A stretch of 64,000 bases of DNA, from assembly GCF_000980885.2 (NCBI RefSeq), contig NZ_LBDA02000012.1:1-64000 (forward strand), written 5' to 3'. The translations under genes were made by a program, and so were the position numbers. This stretch comes from Streptomyces malaysiense (GTDB taxonomy: Bacteria; Actinomycetota; Actinomycetes; Streptomycetales; Streptomycetaceae). The notes beneath the pieces were generated by a model that saw only the letters and a list, made by a program, of their open reading frames with translations, was not told where the DNA came from and ran no database searches. Below, piece after piece: positions 38,943-47,489 of the stretch (positions are counted from its first letter, which is position 1; each line of letters starts with the position of its first letter).

Positions 38943-39848
38943 ATGACCGCTTCCGGACCGCTCGCGCGTCGTGGCCTGCTGAAGGCAGGCTTCGCGCTCA
39001 CCTCCGTGGCCGCCGTCGCGTCCGCCGGGCGGGCCGCCGCCGCCCCGGCCGCCCCGCACTCCGGAGAGTTGGCCGATCTGGAGCGGCGCTACGGTGCCCG
39101 GCTCGGCGTCCACGCGCGCAATGTGCGCACCGGACAGGTGCTCGCCCACCGGGCGGGCGAACGGTTCGCGATGTGCTCGGTGTTCAAGGCGTTCGCGGCC
39201 GCCGCCGTGCTGCGTGACGAGGCGCGCTGCGCGCCGATGGACAAGGTGATCCACTACCCGCCGCACGACCTGCTGCCCAACTCGCCCCGTACGGAGGAGA
39301 ATCAGCCCACCGGCATGGCCATGGCCGAGGTGTGCGCGGCGGCGATCCAGTACAGCGACAACGCGGCAGGCAACCTGCTCCTCCGCCAACTGGACGGGCC
39401 GGCCGGCCTCACCCGGTTCTTCCGCTCGCTCGGCGACGGGGTGAGCCGGCTCGACCGGTGGGAGCCCGAGCTGAACACGGCGGTCCCCGGGGACCCGCGC
39501 GACACCACGACCCCCGGTGCCGTCGCCGCGAGCATCGAGCGGCTGGCCCTCGGCCGGGCCCTGGCCGCCCCCGACCGCGAGCGGTTCGTGGCCTGGCTGA
39601 AGGGCAACACCACCAGCGGAACGCGGTTCCGCGCCGGACTGCCCGTGGGCTGGACCGTCGCCGACAAGACCGGGACCGGGGACTACGCGAGCGCCAACGA
39701 CGTCGGCGTCGCCTGGACCACCCGGCGGACCCCCGTCGTCCTGGCCGTCCTGTCGACGAAGGAGGACGACAAGGACGCCCCGGTGGACGAGGCCCTCATC
39801 GCCGAGGCGGCCCGCATCGCCGCACGGACGGTGGCGCCCGGGGAGTGA
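38943..39848 (+). CDS. blaL: Secreted class A beta-lactamase
   Basis: 301 residues from the ATG at 38943, chosen because GGGAGGA lies eight bases upstream and the Tat signal starts at once. The signal has twin arginines in ARRGLLKAG and a core up to about residue 34. Active-site motifs are SVFK (Ser79-Lys82, preceded by Cys78), SDN (138-140), ExxLN (Glu174-Asn178) and KTG in ADKTGTG. It hydrolyses penicillins outside the cell. Divergent blaA-like and blaB-like genes probably control it. Confidence 0.95.
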   Translation: MTASGPLARRGLLKAGFALTSVAAVASAGRAAAAPAAPHSGELADLERRYGARLGVHARNVRTGQVLAHRAGERFAMCSVFKAFAAAAVLRDEARCAPMDKVIHYPPHDLLPNSPRTEENQPTGMAMAEVCAAAIQYSDNAAGNLLLRQLDGPAGLTRFFRSLGDGVSRLDRWEPELNTAVPGDPRDTTTPGAVAASIERLALGRALAAPDRERFVAWLKGNTTSGTRFRAGLPVGWTVADKTGTGDYASANDVGVAWTTRRTPVVLAVLSTKEDDKDAPVDEALIAEAARIAARTVAPGE

Positions 39849-39878
39849 GCCCCGCACAGGACGCGGGGCAGGCTGCGC

Positions 39879-40271
39879 CTACGCGGTCGGCCGGCCGCCG
39901 TAGGGAACCGTGAGGAGTTCCATCGCGTGTCCGACCGGATCCATGAAGTACACGCCCTTGCCGCCGTCGTTGCGGTTGATGGTGCCGGGGTGTTTCTGGT
40001 GCGGGTCGGCGTAGTGCTCTATGCCGCGCTCGGTGATGCGGGCGTACGCGGCGTCGAACTCCTCCTCGGAGACCAGGAACGCGTAGTGCTGCGGAGTGAT
40101 CCTGTCCTCGGGGACGGTGGCGAAGTCCAGCGTGACGCCGTTGCCCAGGGCCACGGCCACGAACGGGCCCCACTCCCCGGTGATGTCCAGGCCCACGATC
40201 TCGGTGAAGAAGCGCGCGGACTCCCGGTTGTCCCGGGCATGGACGATGGTGTGGTTCAGATCTACCGACAA
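39879..40271 (-). CDS. VOC-family protein (glyoxalase/bleomycin-resistance fold)
   Basis: 130 residues. I chose the TTG at 40271, which has TGGAGG six bases upstream and gives the family-typical start SVDLNHTIVHARDN. Metal-binding candidates are the His in LNHTIV, the His in PQHYAF and the Glu in HAMELL. It is a single VOC domain without a membrane or signal segment. The substrate is unknown. The tRNA-like gene begins transcription on the same strand, about 195 bp upstream. Confidence 0.85.
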   Translation of the reverse strand: MSVDLNHTIVHARDNRESARFFTEIVGLDITGEWGPFVAVALGNGVTLDFATVPEDRITPQHYAFLVSEEEFDAAYARITERGIEHYADPHQKHPGTINRNDGGKGVYFMDPVGHAMELLTVPYGGRPTA

Positions 40272-40369
40272 GGAATGCCTCCAGGGGCATCTCCCGGCAC
40301 CTCCATGCCTCACCCGGCCGGTGACCGGCACGCGATGCCGCCGCCCAGTGTAGTCAGCCGTTCGGCGTA

Positions 40370-40581
<212 letters not shown>

Positions 40582-40777
40582 GGGGGGCGGTGCCGAGCGA
40601 TCACCAGCAGCAGCCGTGGCCGCCGCGGGCAGGCAGAGCGCGGTGACGGCCCGGAACGTGGCCCGCCGGCCGGGCGGCGTGGCCGGCACCGATCCCGCCG
40701 GGACGCCGGCGAGCGCGGACTCGGGGCTCGGCATGAGCCCGAGGCCCGGCACCCGGCCGGCGGCCCGCGCCCGAGCG

Positions 40778-40791
40778 GGGCCGTTCGGCCC
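40778..40791. promoter_or_regulatory. Candidate DevR/OsdR box
   Basis: GGGCCG-TT-CGGCCC followed by AA resembles the dormancy regulator box of actinobacteria. It is 250 bp before the XRE/PPOX start. Confidence 0.4.
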
Positions 40792-40834
40792 AAGGCGGAC
40801 GGGGACGGGGCCCCTGGGGTTTTTGATCGTGCGG

Positions 40835-40875
40835 CGTCGTGTCCGGACTCCAGTGGGGGGAGGCCGGACACGACG
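40835..40875. repeat. 12-bp inverted repeat
   Basis: CGTCGTGTCCGG (40835-40846) and CCGGACACGACG (40864-40875) face each other across 17 bases. It may be a large operator or an mRNA hairpin upstream of the XRE/PPOX gene. Confidence 0.6.
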
Positions 40876-41041
40876 GTTCCCGGATACCCCGGTCCACCCA
40901 GGTGGTAGACGGGATGCCCCGGTGGTAGAGGTGGTACGAGCCAGGGCCCCGGCCGCCCGAGGGCCGAACACGCCGCCCGAGGGGTGCGCGCGGACACCGC
41001 GCGCGCCGGCGGTCCGGGAACCCGGCGAGGAGTGAGCGAGC

Positions 41042-41734
41042 ATGGCAGAACGCCCCACACCTGGGCACGGCGAGTCCGAGCCGGAGGACCCTCCCGCGCG
41101 GGGCGACCTCGGTCGCCGGCTCCGGCGGCGCCGGGCGGAACTCGGGCTGAGCCGGGAAGAGGTGGCCGCGCGCGCCGGTATGGCCGAGGCGTACGTCGCC
41201 CATCTGGAGCAGCACAGCACCGCCGCGCCCGACTCCGGCACCCTGCTGCGGCTCGCCGGGGCGCTGCGCACCAGTCCCCAGGAACTCGGCGGCGGATACG
41301 CCGGGCTGCCGTCCGGGCTGGGGCAGGCCGCCCGCGAGCCGCGGATGGACGAACTCGACGAACAGGAATGCAGGGAGCTGCTGTCGACGCACGGTGTCGG
41401 AAGGTTCTCCCTCAGCACCGAGGGCGCGCCCGTCGTCCTGCCGGTGAACTACACCGTCGTGGACGGCGCGATCGTGTTCCGGACCCGCGAGGGCTCGGTG
41501 ATCACCCAGGGCCTCGACCGTGAGGTGGCCTTCGAGGTGGACCGGGTGGACGACGCGCTGAGCGAGGGCTGGAGCGTGCTGGTGCGGGGGACCGCCCGGG
41601 TCGTGGGCGATCCCGTCGAGGCGGAGCGGCTGGCCGGACGGGCGTACAGCACCCCGTGGGCCGGCGGGGGCCGTGATCTGTGGGTGCGGATCGAGCCCGC
41701 CGCGTACACGGGCCGTCGTATCGAGGCGGGCTGA
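41042..41734 (+). CDS. XRE helix-turn-helix fused to a pyridoxamine 5'-phosphate oxidase-like domain
   Basis: 230 residues. The N-terminal XRE domain (about 22-82) has LRRRRAELGLSREEVAARAG and AYVAHLEQ. A PPOX/FMN split-barrel domain follows (about 100-225), with GRFSLSTEGAPVVLPVNYTV and SVLVRGTARVV. Proteins with this fusion are common in actinobacteria within DevR/DosR-type dormancy regulons. The split barrel may bind FMN, F420 or heme as a redox sensor. It neighbours CBS and universal stress protein genes, which belong to the same type of regulon. Confidence 0.88.
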   Translation: MAERPTPGHGESEPEDPPARGDLGRRLRRRRAELGLSREEVAARAGMAEAYVAHLEQHSTAAPDSGTLLRLAGALRTSPQELGGGYAGLPSGLGQAAREPRMDELDEQECRELLSTHGVGRFSLSTEGAPVVLPVNYTVVDGAIVFRTREGSVITQGLDREVAFEVDRVDDALSEGWSVLVRGTARVVGDPVEAERLAGRAYSTPWAGGGRDLWVRIEPAAYTGRRIEAG

Positions 41735-41803
41735 GGCCGACGGGGGTTGGGAGCGCCCGGGTGTCGCCGGGCCGCCGTGTCCCGAGCCCCGGCCGCACGG
41801 GCG

Positions 41804-42439
41804 TCACCCCGGGCGAGCCACGCCGTCCGGGGATGCCGACGGCACCAGGTTGACCACGCCCACGACCCCGTCCAGCCGCCAGGCCGCGAAGCCGGCGCGG
41901 GCGATGGCGCCGCGCAGTTCCGCGCCGCCCGCGAGGGTGACGATGCCGTCCCGCACGGACACGGTGACCGCCTCCGGGGGCAGGCCCAGCTCGCCCGACA
42001 CGATCTCCTCGGACACCTGGCGGCGGATCTCGTCGTCCCCGCGCAGAAAGACCCGGAGCAGGTCACGGCGGGTGACGATTCCGATCAGCCGGTCCTCCTC
42101 GTCCACCACCGGCAGGCGCTCCACGCCGCGCCGCTCCATCAGCCGGGCGGCGTCCGGGACCCGCTGCTCGGGGTGGACGGTGACGGCGGGCGTCGACATC
42201 AGTTCGCGCGCCGGTGGCTCCCGTACCGGCTCGTCGGGGGCCCGTCCCTGCCGTGCCGCCCGTTCGCGCACCAGGTCGGAGGCCGAGACGACGCCGAGCA
42301 CCTTGTCGTCATGGTCGACCACCGGCAGCCCGCTGATCCCGTACCGGTCCAGCAGCCGGGCCACGGCCGCGGACGACGTCGTCTCCGACGCGGTGACCAC
42401 ATCGCCTGTCATCACCTCGCCGATCGTGCTCTGGGTCAC
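41804..42439 (-). CDS. Tandem CBS-domain protein with a C-terminal BON domain
   Basis: 211 residues from a GTG with GGAGGAAG five bases upstream. CBS1 (about 5-60) has VMTGDVVTASETT and ISGLPVVD; CBS2 (about 78-135) has LMSTPAVTV and VERLPVVDEED. The BON domain (about 150-205) has VSVRDGIVTLAGGAE. CBS pairs bind adenosyl nucleotides, and BON domains bind membranes or lipids. The gene is divergent from the universal stress protein gene, with DosR-like palindromes between them. Confidence 0.9.
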   Translation of the reverse strand: MTQSTIGEVMTGDVVTASETTSSAAVARLLDRYGISGLPVVDHDDKVLGVVSASDLVRERAARQGRAPDEPVREPPARELMSTPAVTVHPEQRVPDAARLMERRGVERLPVVDEEDRLIGIVTRRDLLRVFLRGDDEIRRQVSEEIVSGELGLPPEAVTVSVRDGIVTLAGGAELRGAIARAGFAAWRLDGVVGVVNLVPSASPDGVARPG

Positions 42440-42800
42440 GGCTCTTCCTCCTTCAGGGTGGGCGGGCCCCCTTCGATGGATGGCGGTGCTCTCCCGCCTC
42501 CGTGAGCCCCCTCGACGCCCCGGCCACGCGCGTCGCCGCTGTCCGATTCGAGCCGGTACCACCAGCGTGCCCCGTCCGTCGCCCGGGGCCGAGGGCCGGG
42601 TGCCCCCGGGGAGGGGACCTTTGGTCCCGTCCCCGGACCCCTTACGGCTCCGCCGGGGTGCTTCTCCACGGGGCACGCGGCCCCTCCGGACGGCCCGCAC
42701 GGCCCACGGGCGCGAGTCCCCTCCAAGGGGGACGCTTGTCCTACGGGAGAGCGTTCGGTGGACGGCGGGAAGCGTCGGGTCGGATCCGGAGGGACACGTC
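42440..42800. promoter_or_regulatory. Divergent control region with DevR/DosR-like palindromes
   Basis: This 361-bp gap lies between the CBS/BON and universal stress protein genes. GGGACC-TTT-GGTCCC (42614-42628) is close to the DosR box core. GTCCCC-TCCAAG-GGGGAC (42716-42733) is a second candidate, 68 bp before the stress-protein ATG. Confidence 0.5.
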
Positions 42801-43679
42801 ATGGCTGGTCGTATCGCGGTGGGAGTCGACGGGTCGCCGCAGAGTGTCGCCGCCGCTCACTGGGCCGCGCAGGAGGCGGTGCGCCGGGGCGCCGAGCTGG
42901 TCGTGGCGCACGCGTGGGTCACCGACGTGCGGTCGTCGCCGGCGGCGACACGGGACAGTACGGAACGCGGCTGGGCGGAGCGCGTGCTGCGGGAGGCGGT
43001 CGGCAGCGTGCGCGCGGCACATCCGACGCTGGCCGTGACCGGCAGGCTGATCGCCGAGTCGCCCGTGCCCGCGCTGCTGTCCGTGGCCGCCGAGGCGGAC
43101 ACGCTGGTGGTGGGCACGCTCGGACTCGGCCGGGCCGCCGGGGTCCTCGTCGGCTCGGTCTCGCTGCGGGTCGCGGGCCGCGCCCCCTGCCCGGTGGTGC
43201 TGGTACGGGCCGGCCGCGGTGCCGCCGACGAGCATCTGCCGGCCTCTCCCGGACTCGCGCCGGACGAGATCCCGAGCATCCCGTACCGCGCGGTCGTGCT
43301 CGGCCTGGACGTCGGCAGCGCGTGCGACCAGCCGATCGGGTTCGCCTTCGAGGCCGCCCGGCGGCGCTGTACCGAGCTGCGCGTGTGCCATGTCCGGGAG
43401 CCGGACGAGGGCACCGGCGCCGAGGGGGCGGCCGCCGCCGAGCACGCCGTGATCGCGCTTCTGCGGCCCTGGCACGAGAAGTACCCGGACGTGTCCGTCG
43501 CCACGACCGTCACGGAGGGCCGGGCGGGCGACGAGCTCGTGCGGGCCACGGACGGTGCCGGACTCGTCGTGGTGGGCCGCCGGATCAGCGGCAGCAGGCT
43601 CGGCGAACGCCTCGGCCATGTCGCCCACGCGGTCGTCCAGCACGCCGAGTGCCCGGTCGCGATCGTCCCGCACAACTGA
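42801..43679 (+). CDS. Tandem universal stress protein
   Basis: 292 residues from the ATG at 42801, with GGAGGGA six bases upstream. Domain 1 (about 1-140) starts IAVGVDGSPQSVAAAHWA and has VVGTLGLGRAAGVLVGS. Domain 2 (about 155-290) has AVVLGLDVGS and VVVGRRISGSRLGE. The G-x2-G-x9-G ATP-binding motif is clear in domain 1 and altered in domain 2. Double-domain USPs in actinobacteria are strongly induced by hypoxia through DevR. It ends 20 bp before the 3' end of tRNA-like copy 2, which runs on the other strand. Confidence 0.92.
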   Translation: MAGRIAVGVDGSPQSVAAAHWAAQEAVRRGAELVVAHAWVTDVRSSPAATRDSTERGWAERVLREAVGSVRAAHPTLAVTGRLIAESPVPALLSVAAEADTLVVGTLGLGRAAGVLVGSVSLRVAGRAPCPVVLVRAGRGAADEHLPASPGLAPDEIPSIPYRAVVLGLDVGSACDQPIGFAFEAARRRCTELRVCHVREPDEGTGAEGAAAAEHAVIALLRPWHEKYPDVSVATTVTEGRAGDELVRATDGAGLVVVGRRISGSRLGERLGHVAHAVVQHAECPVAIVPHN

Positions 43680-43698
43680 GCGCGCGGCCCGTCGAGTG

Positions 43699-43910
<212 letters not shown>

Positions 43911-44049
43911 CCGTCAACGCCACCGGCGCGTCGCAGAGTTCGCCGGGGGACGCGAGCACGGGGTCCACACCCGGCGCGGAGCCCGGGTTCGTCCGGGGGT
44001 CCGCGGTCCCCGAGGGCTGCCGAATTTCCCAGTACCGCCAGTAACATGA

Positions 44050-44292
<243 letters not shown>

Positions 44293-44303
44293 CCGGGTCG
44301 CGG

Positions 44304-45851
44304 TCAACTGCCCCGCACGGCGCGCGGGCGGGCGTCGGGCGGCGGCGCGTTCCGGGCCGCCGGGCCCCGCGCGAACAAGCGGAGCACGTTCTCCGTGGTG
44401 CGGGTGACGAAGGCGCGGGTGCGGGCGTCCATCCCGTGGTCGCGGCCGAGTTCGCCCGTCCCGGCAAGCAGCCCCTCCACCCAGCGCATGGTCCCCGTCG
44501 CGAACACCCCGGCCCCGGCCGGGGTGGTGTAGTACGCCGAGTCGCTGTGACTCGGCCGGCCCTCGCACACCAGCGGGGAACGCGCTGTGATCTCCAGCGG
44601 GCCGGGGACCGGGAAGCCCGGGGTGACCCGGTCGTACTCCACGCCCACCAGATGCGCGAAGCCGTCCCCGGCACGGACGCCGGTGCCCTCGTACGCCCAG
44701 TGGCCCGGCGTCCGTACGACGTACGACGCGTCGACGGGGTAGCCCTCGTAGAGCACACCGGTGAGCGCGGACTCGGGGTCGGCCCCCGGCGGGAGCCGGA
44801 AGTCGGTGGTCACCAGCTCCGGGGCGGACGGATAGGACGGGTCGGCGCGGTAGTCGCTCTTGTAGCAGACCACCGTACGATCCGCCGCGCCCTCCCCGGG
44901 CTCCAGCCGCACCCGGCGGAAGCAGGTGTTCGCGCCGAGGAAGGCGATGTTCGTCCCGGCGTCCCGGGCGGCGGTGACGTGGGCGCGCTGCTCGGGCGTC
45001 CAGTACTCGTCGTGCCCCAGGCAGACCACGGCGTGCGCGCCCCGCAGCACCCCCGGGTCCCGGTGGACGTCGGTACCGGTGCTGTACGCGAGCGGGATGC
45101 CGAGCCGCTCGGCGAGCACCACCAGCGCCCGTTCGTAGGTCAGGAACTTCTCCGCCCCGCTCCCGTCGTAGGGCCGGTCGAAGCTGACCGCGAGGGAGCG
45201 GGTGGCGTACGTGCCGTCCGCTCCGGCGTACAGGCTGGCGCCGCCCCAGCGGTTGTACGCCTGCCAGGTGGCCGGGGCGTGCAGCAGCACCGTACGGCCC
45301 GTGCCGTCGGTGGAGCGGACCACGAGCGGGACGTAACGCTGGTGCCCGGTCTCCGCCTCCAGGCGCAGCAGATAGGCGCCTTCCGGCCAGCCGGTGGTGT
45401 CCACGGGCAGGGTGACCGGCCAGCCGGCGCGCACGGTCCGGGTGGCGGTCAGCACCCCGGGGGCGGCCCGCGCCCGGCCGGGTGTCCGGCCCGACACCCA
45501 GATCCGCCGGGCCCCGGCGCCGTCGTACCAGCCGACGCGGAACGCCGAGACCCGGAACGCCGCCGCCGTGGTCGACACATGCAGTCCGAAGGTCTCGCCC
45601 GGGGCCACGCTCACCCGGTCCGGGTAGCCGCTCACCGCGTCCGGCGGCCCGGTCGGACCGAGCCGCCAGGCGGCGGTGCCCGGCGCGTCCCGTTCCGACT
45701 CCGGCCGCGGCCGGCCGCCGCCGGAACGGGCCGGCGCGCCGGTGCACGCGGCGGCCGTACCGAGCCCCGCGCCCGCGCACAGGGCGAGGAACCGCCGCCG
45801 CCCGAACCCGGGGCCGCTCGCCGGGTCGGTGCCGAATCCCGGATGGGTCAT
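44304..45851 (-). CDS. Tat-type lipoprotein with an N,N-dimethylformamidase large-subunit-like domain (DUF6605)
   Basis: 515 residues from the ATG at 45851, with TGGAG five bases upstream. The signal has RRRFLAL and a lipobox TAAAC, so the protein is likely exported folded and lipid-anchored. The mature part has an N-terminal beta domain (FRVGWYDGAGARRIWVSG) and a large alpha/beta domain with HAPATWQAYNRWGG, FDRPYDGSGAEKFLTYE, CLGHDEYWT and FLGANTCFRRVR, as in the dimethylformamidase beta-subunit family. In this family these residues lie around the iron site. The true substrate outside the cell is unknown. Confidence 0.78.
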   Translation of the reverse strand: MTHPGFGTDPASGPGFGRRRFLALCAGAGLGTAAACTGAPARSGGGRPRPESERDAPGTAAWRLGPTGPPDAVSGYPDRVSVAPGETFGLHVSTTAAAFRVSAFRVGWYDGAGARRIWVSGRTPGRARAAPGVLTATRTVRAGWPVTLPVDTTGWPEGAYLLRLEAETGHQRYVPLVVRSTDGTGRTVLLHAPATWQAYNRWGGASLYAGADGTYATRSLAVSFDRPYDGSGAEKFLTYERALVVLAERLGIPLAYSTGTDVHRDPGVLRGAHAVVCLGHDEYWTPEQRAHVTAARDAGTNIAFLGANTCFRRVRLEPGEGAADRTVVCYKSDYRADPSYPSAPELVTTDFRLPPGADPESALTGVLYEGYPVDASYVVRTPGHWAYEGTGVRAGDGFAHLVGVEYDRVTPGFPVPGPLEITARSPLVCEGRPSHSDSAYYTTPAGAGVFATGTMRWVEGLLAGTGELGRDHGMDARTRAFVTRTTENVLRLFARGPAARNAPPPDARPRAVRGS

Positions 45852-46379
45852 CGCTCCAGCGTCGGGGCGGGCCCGGCCGGGACGCAACCCGTCGGCCGGT
45901 GGTGCGGGTCTGCGACGCCCCCCGTGGACCTGCGGCGCGACCCGTCGGGCGCGGACTCCGGTGCGCGTGTGCCGATGGCGGGTGGCGTCGCCGAGGAACC
46001 CGCCGGGGCCCCGTCCGCACGGGGCGCCTGCCGTCCGGCCGACGTCCGGGGAGAGCCGTACGTCCGCCGCCGTACCGGCTCGTACCGCCCGGGGCGCCCT
46101 GCCGCCGTGCCGGGCCCAGCGCCGGCACCCCGGCCGGCCGGGACGGGACGCGGCCGCACTGCGCGAGCACCGGCCGGAGCGCGGCCCCGTCCGCCGAGGG
46201 CGCGGGCGGTCCGGTCCGGCCGGCGTGCGCGGCCGGCGGCCCTGAGCCGGGAGCGCGCGGCGGCGGCCCCGCCGCGTCCGTGCGGCCACGCGCCGAATCG
46301 ACTCCGCCACCCTCACGGCGCGCGCCCCGGTGCCCGAGCGGCCCGCCCCCGCGAGCGCGGCCGGCCGGCTGCCGACCCC
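45852..46379. other. Gene-free gap
   Basis: 528 bp between the lipoprotein start and the phosphotransferase end. All long frames are Arg/Pro/Ala-rich and lack a ribosome-binding site or known motif. I see no gene, terminator or strong repeat. It may be the remains of a lost gene. Confidence 0.5.
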
Positions 46380-47381
46380 CTACAGCGCCGGTTCGTCGAG
46401 GAGGCTCAGCAGCCACTCCGCGCTCTGTGTGACGCCGGGCGCGGGGCGCCCCGGGTCGGGGAACATCCGGCTCCAGGAGGCGGCGCGGCCCAGCGAGCTG
46501 AGCCGCCAGGCGAGGCTCGCGGCCCGCCGCAGGTCGGCGGCCGGGCGCCCGGCCCCGGTCCAGGGCTCCAGATAGGCGTCGCGCAGCCGGGGCAGCGCCT
46601 GCGCGCCGTACCGCTCGCGGACCTGCTCGCCGGTGACCCTGAGGCTGCAGAACGGGTGGGACACGGCCGCGTCCCCCCAGTCGAAGAACGTGAACCGGCC
46701 CGGCGCCGGGCGGAACAGCTGCCCGTCGTGCAGATCCGCGTGTTCGAGGGTGTCCGCGACGCCGACGGCGGCGAGTTCGGCGCACCAGTCCACGAGCCGT
46801 GGCCGTACGGCCGCCACCCGGGCGCGGGCGCCGGGATCGAGCGCGGTGTCAGCCGCGAGCAGCCGGTCGAACACCTCGGGCAGGTCGAGGGTGCGGGCCG
46901 GCGGGACCCCGAGCCGCTCCAGTTCCCCGGCGTACGGGGTCAGGGTGCGCTGCACGCCCGCGTACTGGCGCAGCAGGTCCTCCCAGACCTCCGGTCCGAC
47001 CGTCTCCCGCGCCAGCACCTGCCGGAACAGATCGCCGCCGTCGGGGAGCAGCGACCAGGCGCGCGCCGCGTCCACGGCCAGCGGCTCCAGCACATGTCCG
47101 GGCACCCAGCGGGCCAGCGCGGCGGTCAGCGGGCCCTCGAAGGCACTGGACCGCGGATTCGCCTTGAACCAGACCGCGTCCCCGTCCGCCACGGGCACCC
47201 GCGCCAGCACCGACCACGGCCGCAGCCGCACCCGGAGTTCACCGTCCGCGCGCAGGCCCCGCTCGGCCAGGCACCCCTCGATCCAGTCGAGGGCCGCGGC
47301 CCGCCAGGACTCCTGCTCCCACGGTGTCACCGCGTCCGGGAAGGCGCCCCGGTCCACGGTCATCGAGATCTCACTGCGCAT
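46380..47381 (-). CDS. Aminoglycoside phosphotransferase-family kinase
   Basis: 333 residues from the ATG at 47381; an ATG at 47363 is a possible alternative. The N-lobe has WFKANPRSSAFEG in place of the usual Lys strand. The catalytic loop HADLHDGQLF has the Asp and the Gln where Asn is usual, and the metal-binding FFDWGDA follows. The family phosphorylates small molecules (antibiotics, sugars, choline) in the cytosol. No neighbour tells the substrate, and resistance should not be assumed. Confidence 0.8.
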   Translation of the reverse strand: MRSEISMTVDRGAFPDAVTPWEQESWRAAALDWIEGCLAERGLRADGELRVRLRPWSVLARVPVADGDAVWFKANPRSSAFEGPLTAALARWVPGHVLEPLAVDAARAWSLLPDGGDLFRQVLARETVGPEVWEDLLRQYAGVQRTLTPYAGELERLGVPPARTLDLPEVFDRLLAADTALDPGARARVAAVRPRLVDWCAELAAVGVADTLEHADLHDGQLFRPAPGRFTFFDWGDAAVSHPFCSLRVTGEQVRERYGAQALPRLRDAYLEPWTGAGRPAADLRRAASLAWRLSSLGRAASWSRMFPDPGRPAPGVTQSAEWLLSLLDEPAL

Positions 47382-47440
47382 CACGCCATCCCAGCAGCAC
47401 GGCCCCGGGCCTGACCACCGGTTTTCTGGCGTGGGCACGC

Positions 47441-47471
47441 GTGTGCCCCCGGCCGAGGGCCGGGGGCACAC
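47441..47471 (-). terminator. Hairpin terminator of the phosphoesterase gene
   Basis: A perfect 14-bp stem (left arm GTGTGCCCCCGGCC) with a 3-nt loop lies 18 bp after the stop codon of the leftward phosphoesterase gene. Confidence 0.75.
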
Positions 47472-47489
47472 CCGTAGGGCCGGCTGTCG

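Larger units (their letters stand above)
40582..41041. promoter_or_regulatory. Leader region of the XRE/PPOX gene
   Basis: This 460-bp gap holds no gene. It has a candidate DevR/OsdR box at 40778-40791 and a 12-bp inverted repeat at 40835-40875. GGTGGTAG-type direct repeats follow at about 40911-40935. A GAGGAG ribosome-binding site precedes the start codon. Confidence 0.45.

Noticed and set aside
45852..46316. N-terminal extension of the lipoprotein gene
   Set aside because: The frame is open for 155 more codons, but the sequence is Arg/Pro-rich and would bury the twin-arginine lipoprotein signal.
46380..47381. Aminoglycoside resistance gene
   Set aside because: The kinase fold is shared by many small-molecule kinases and the catalytic loop has Gln for Asn; no resistance context is seen.
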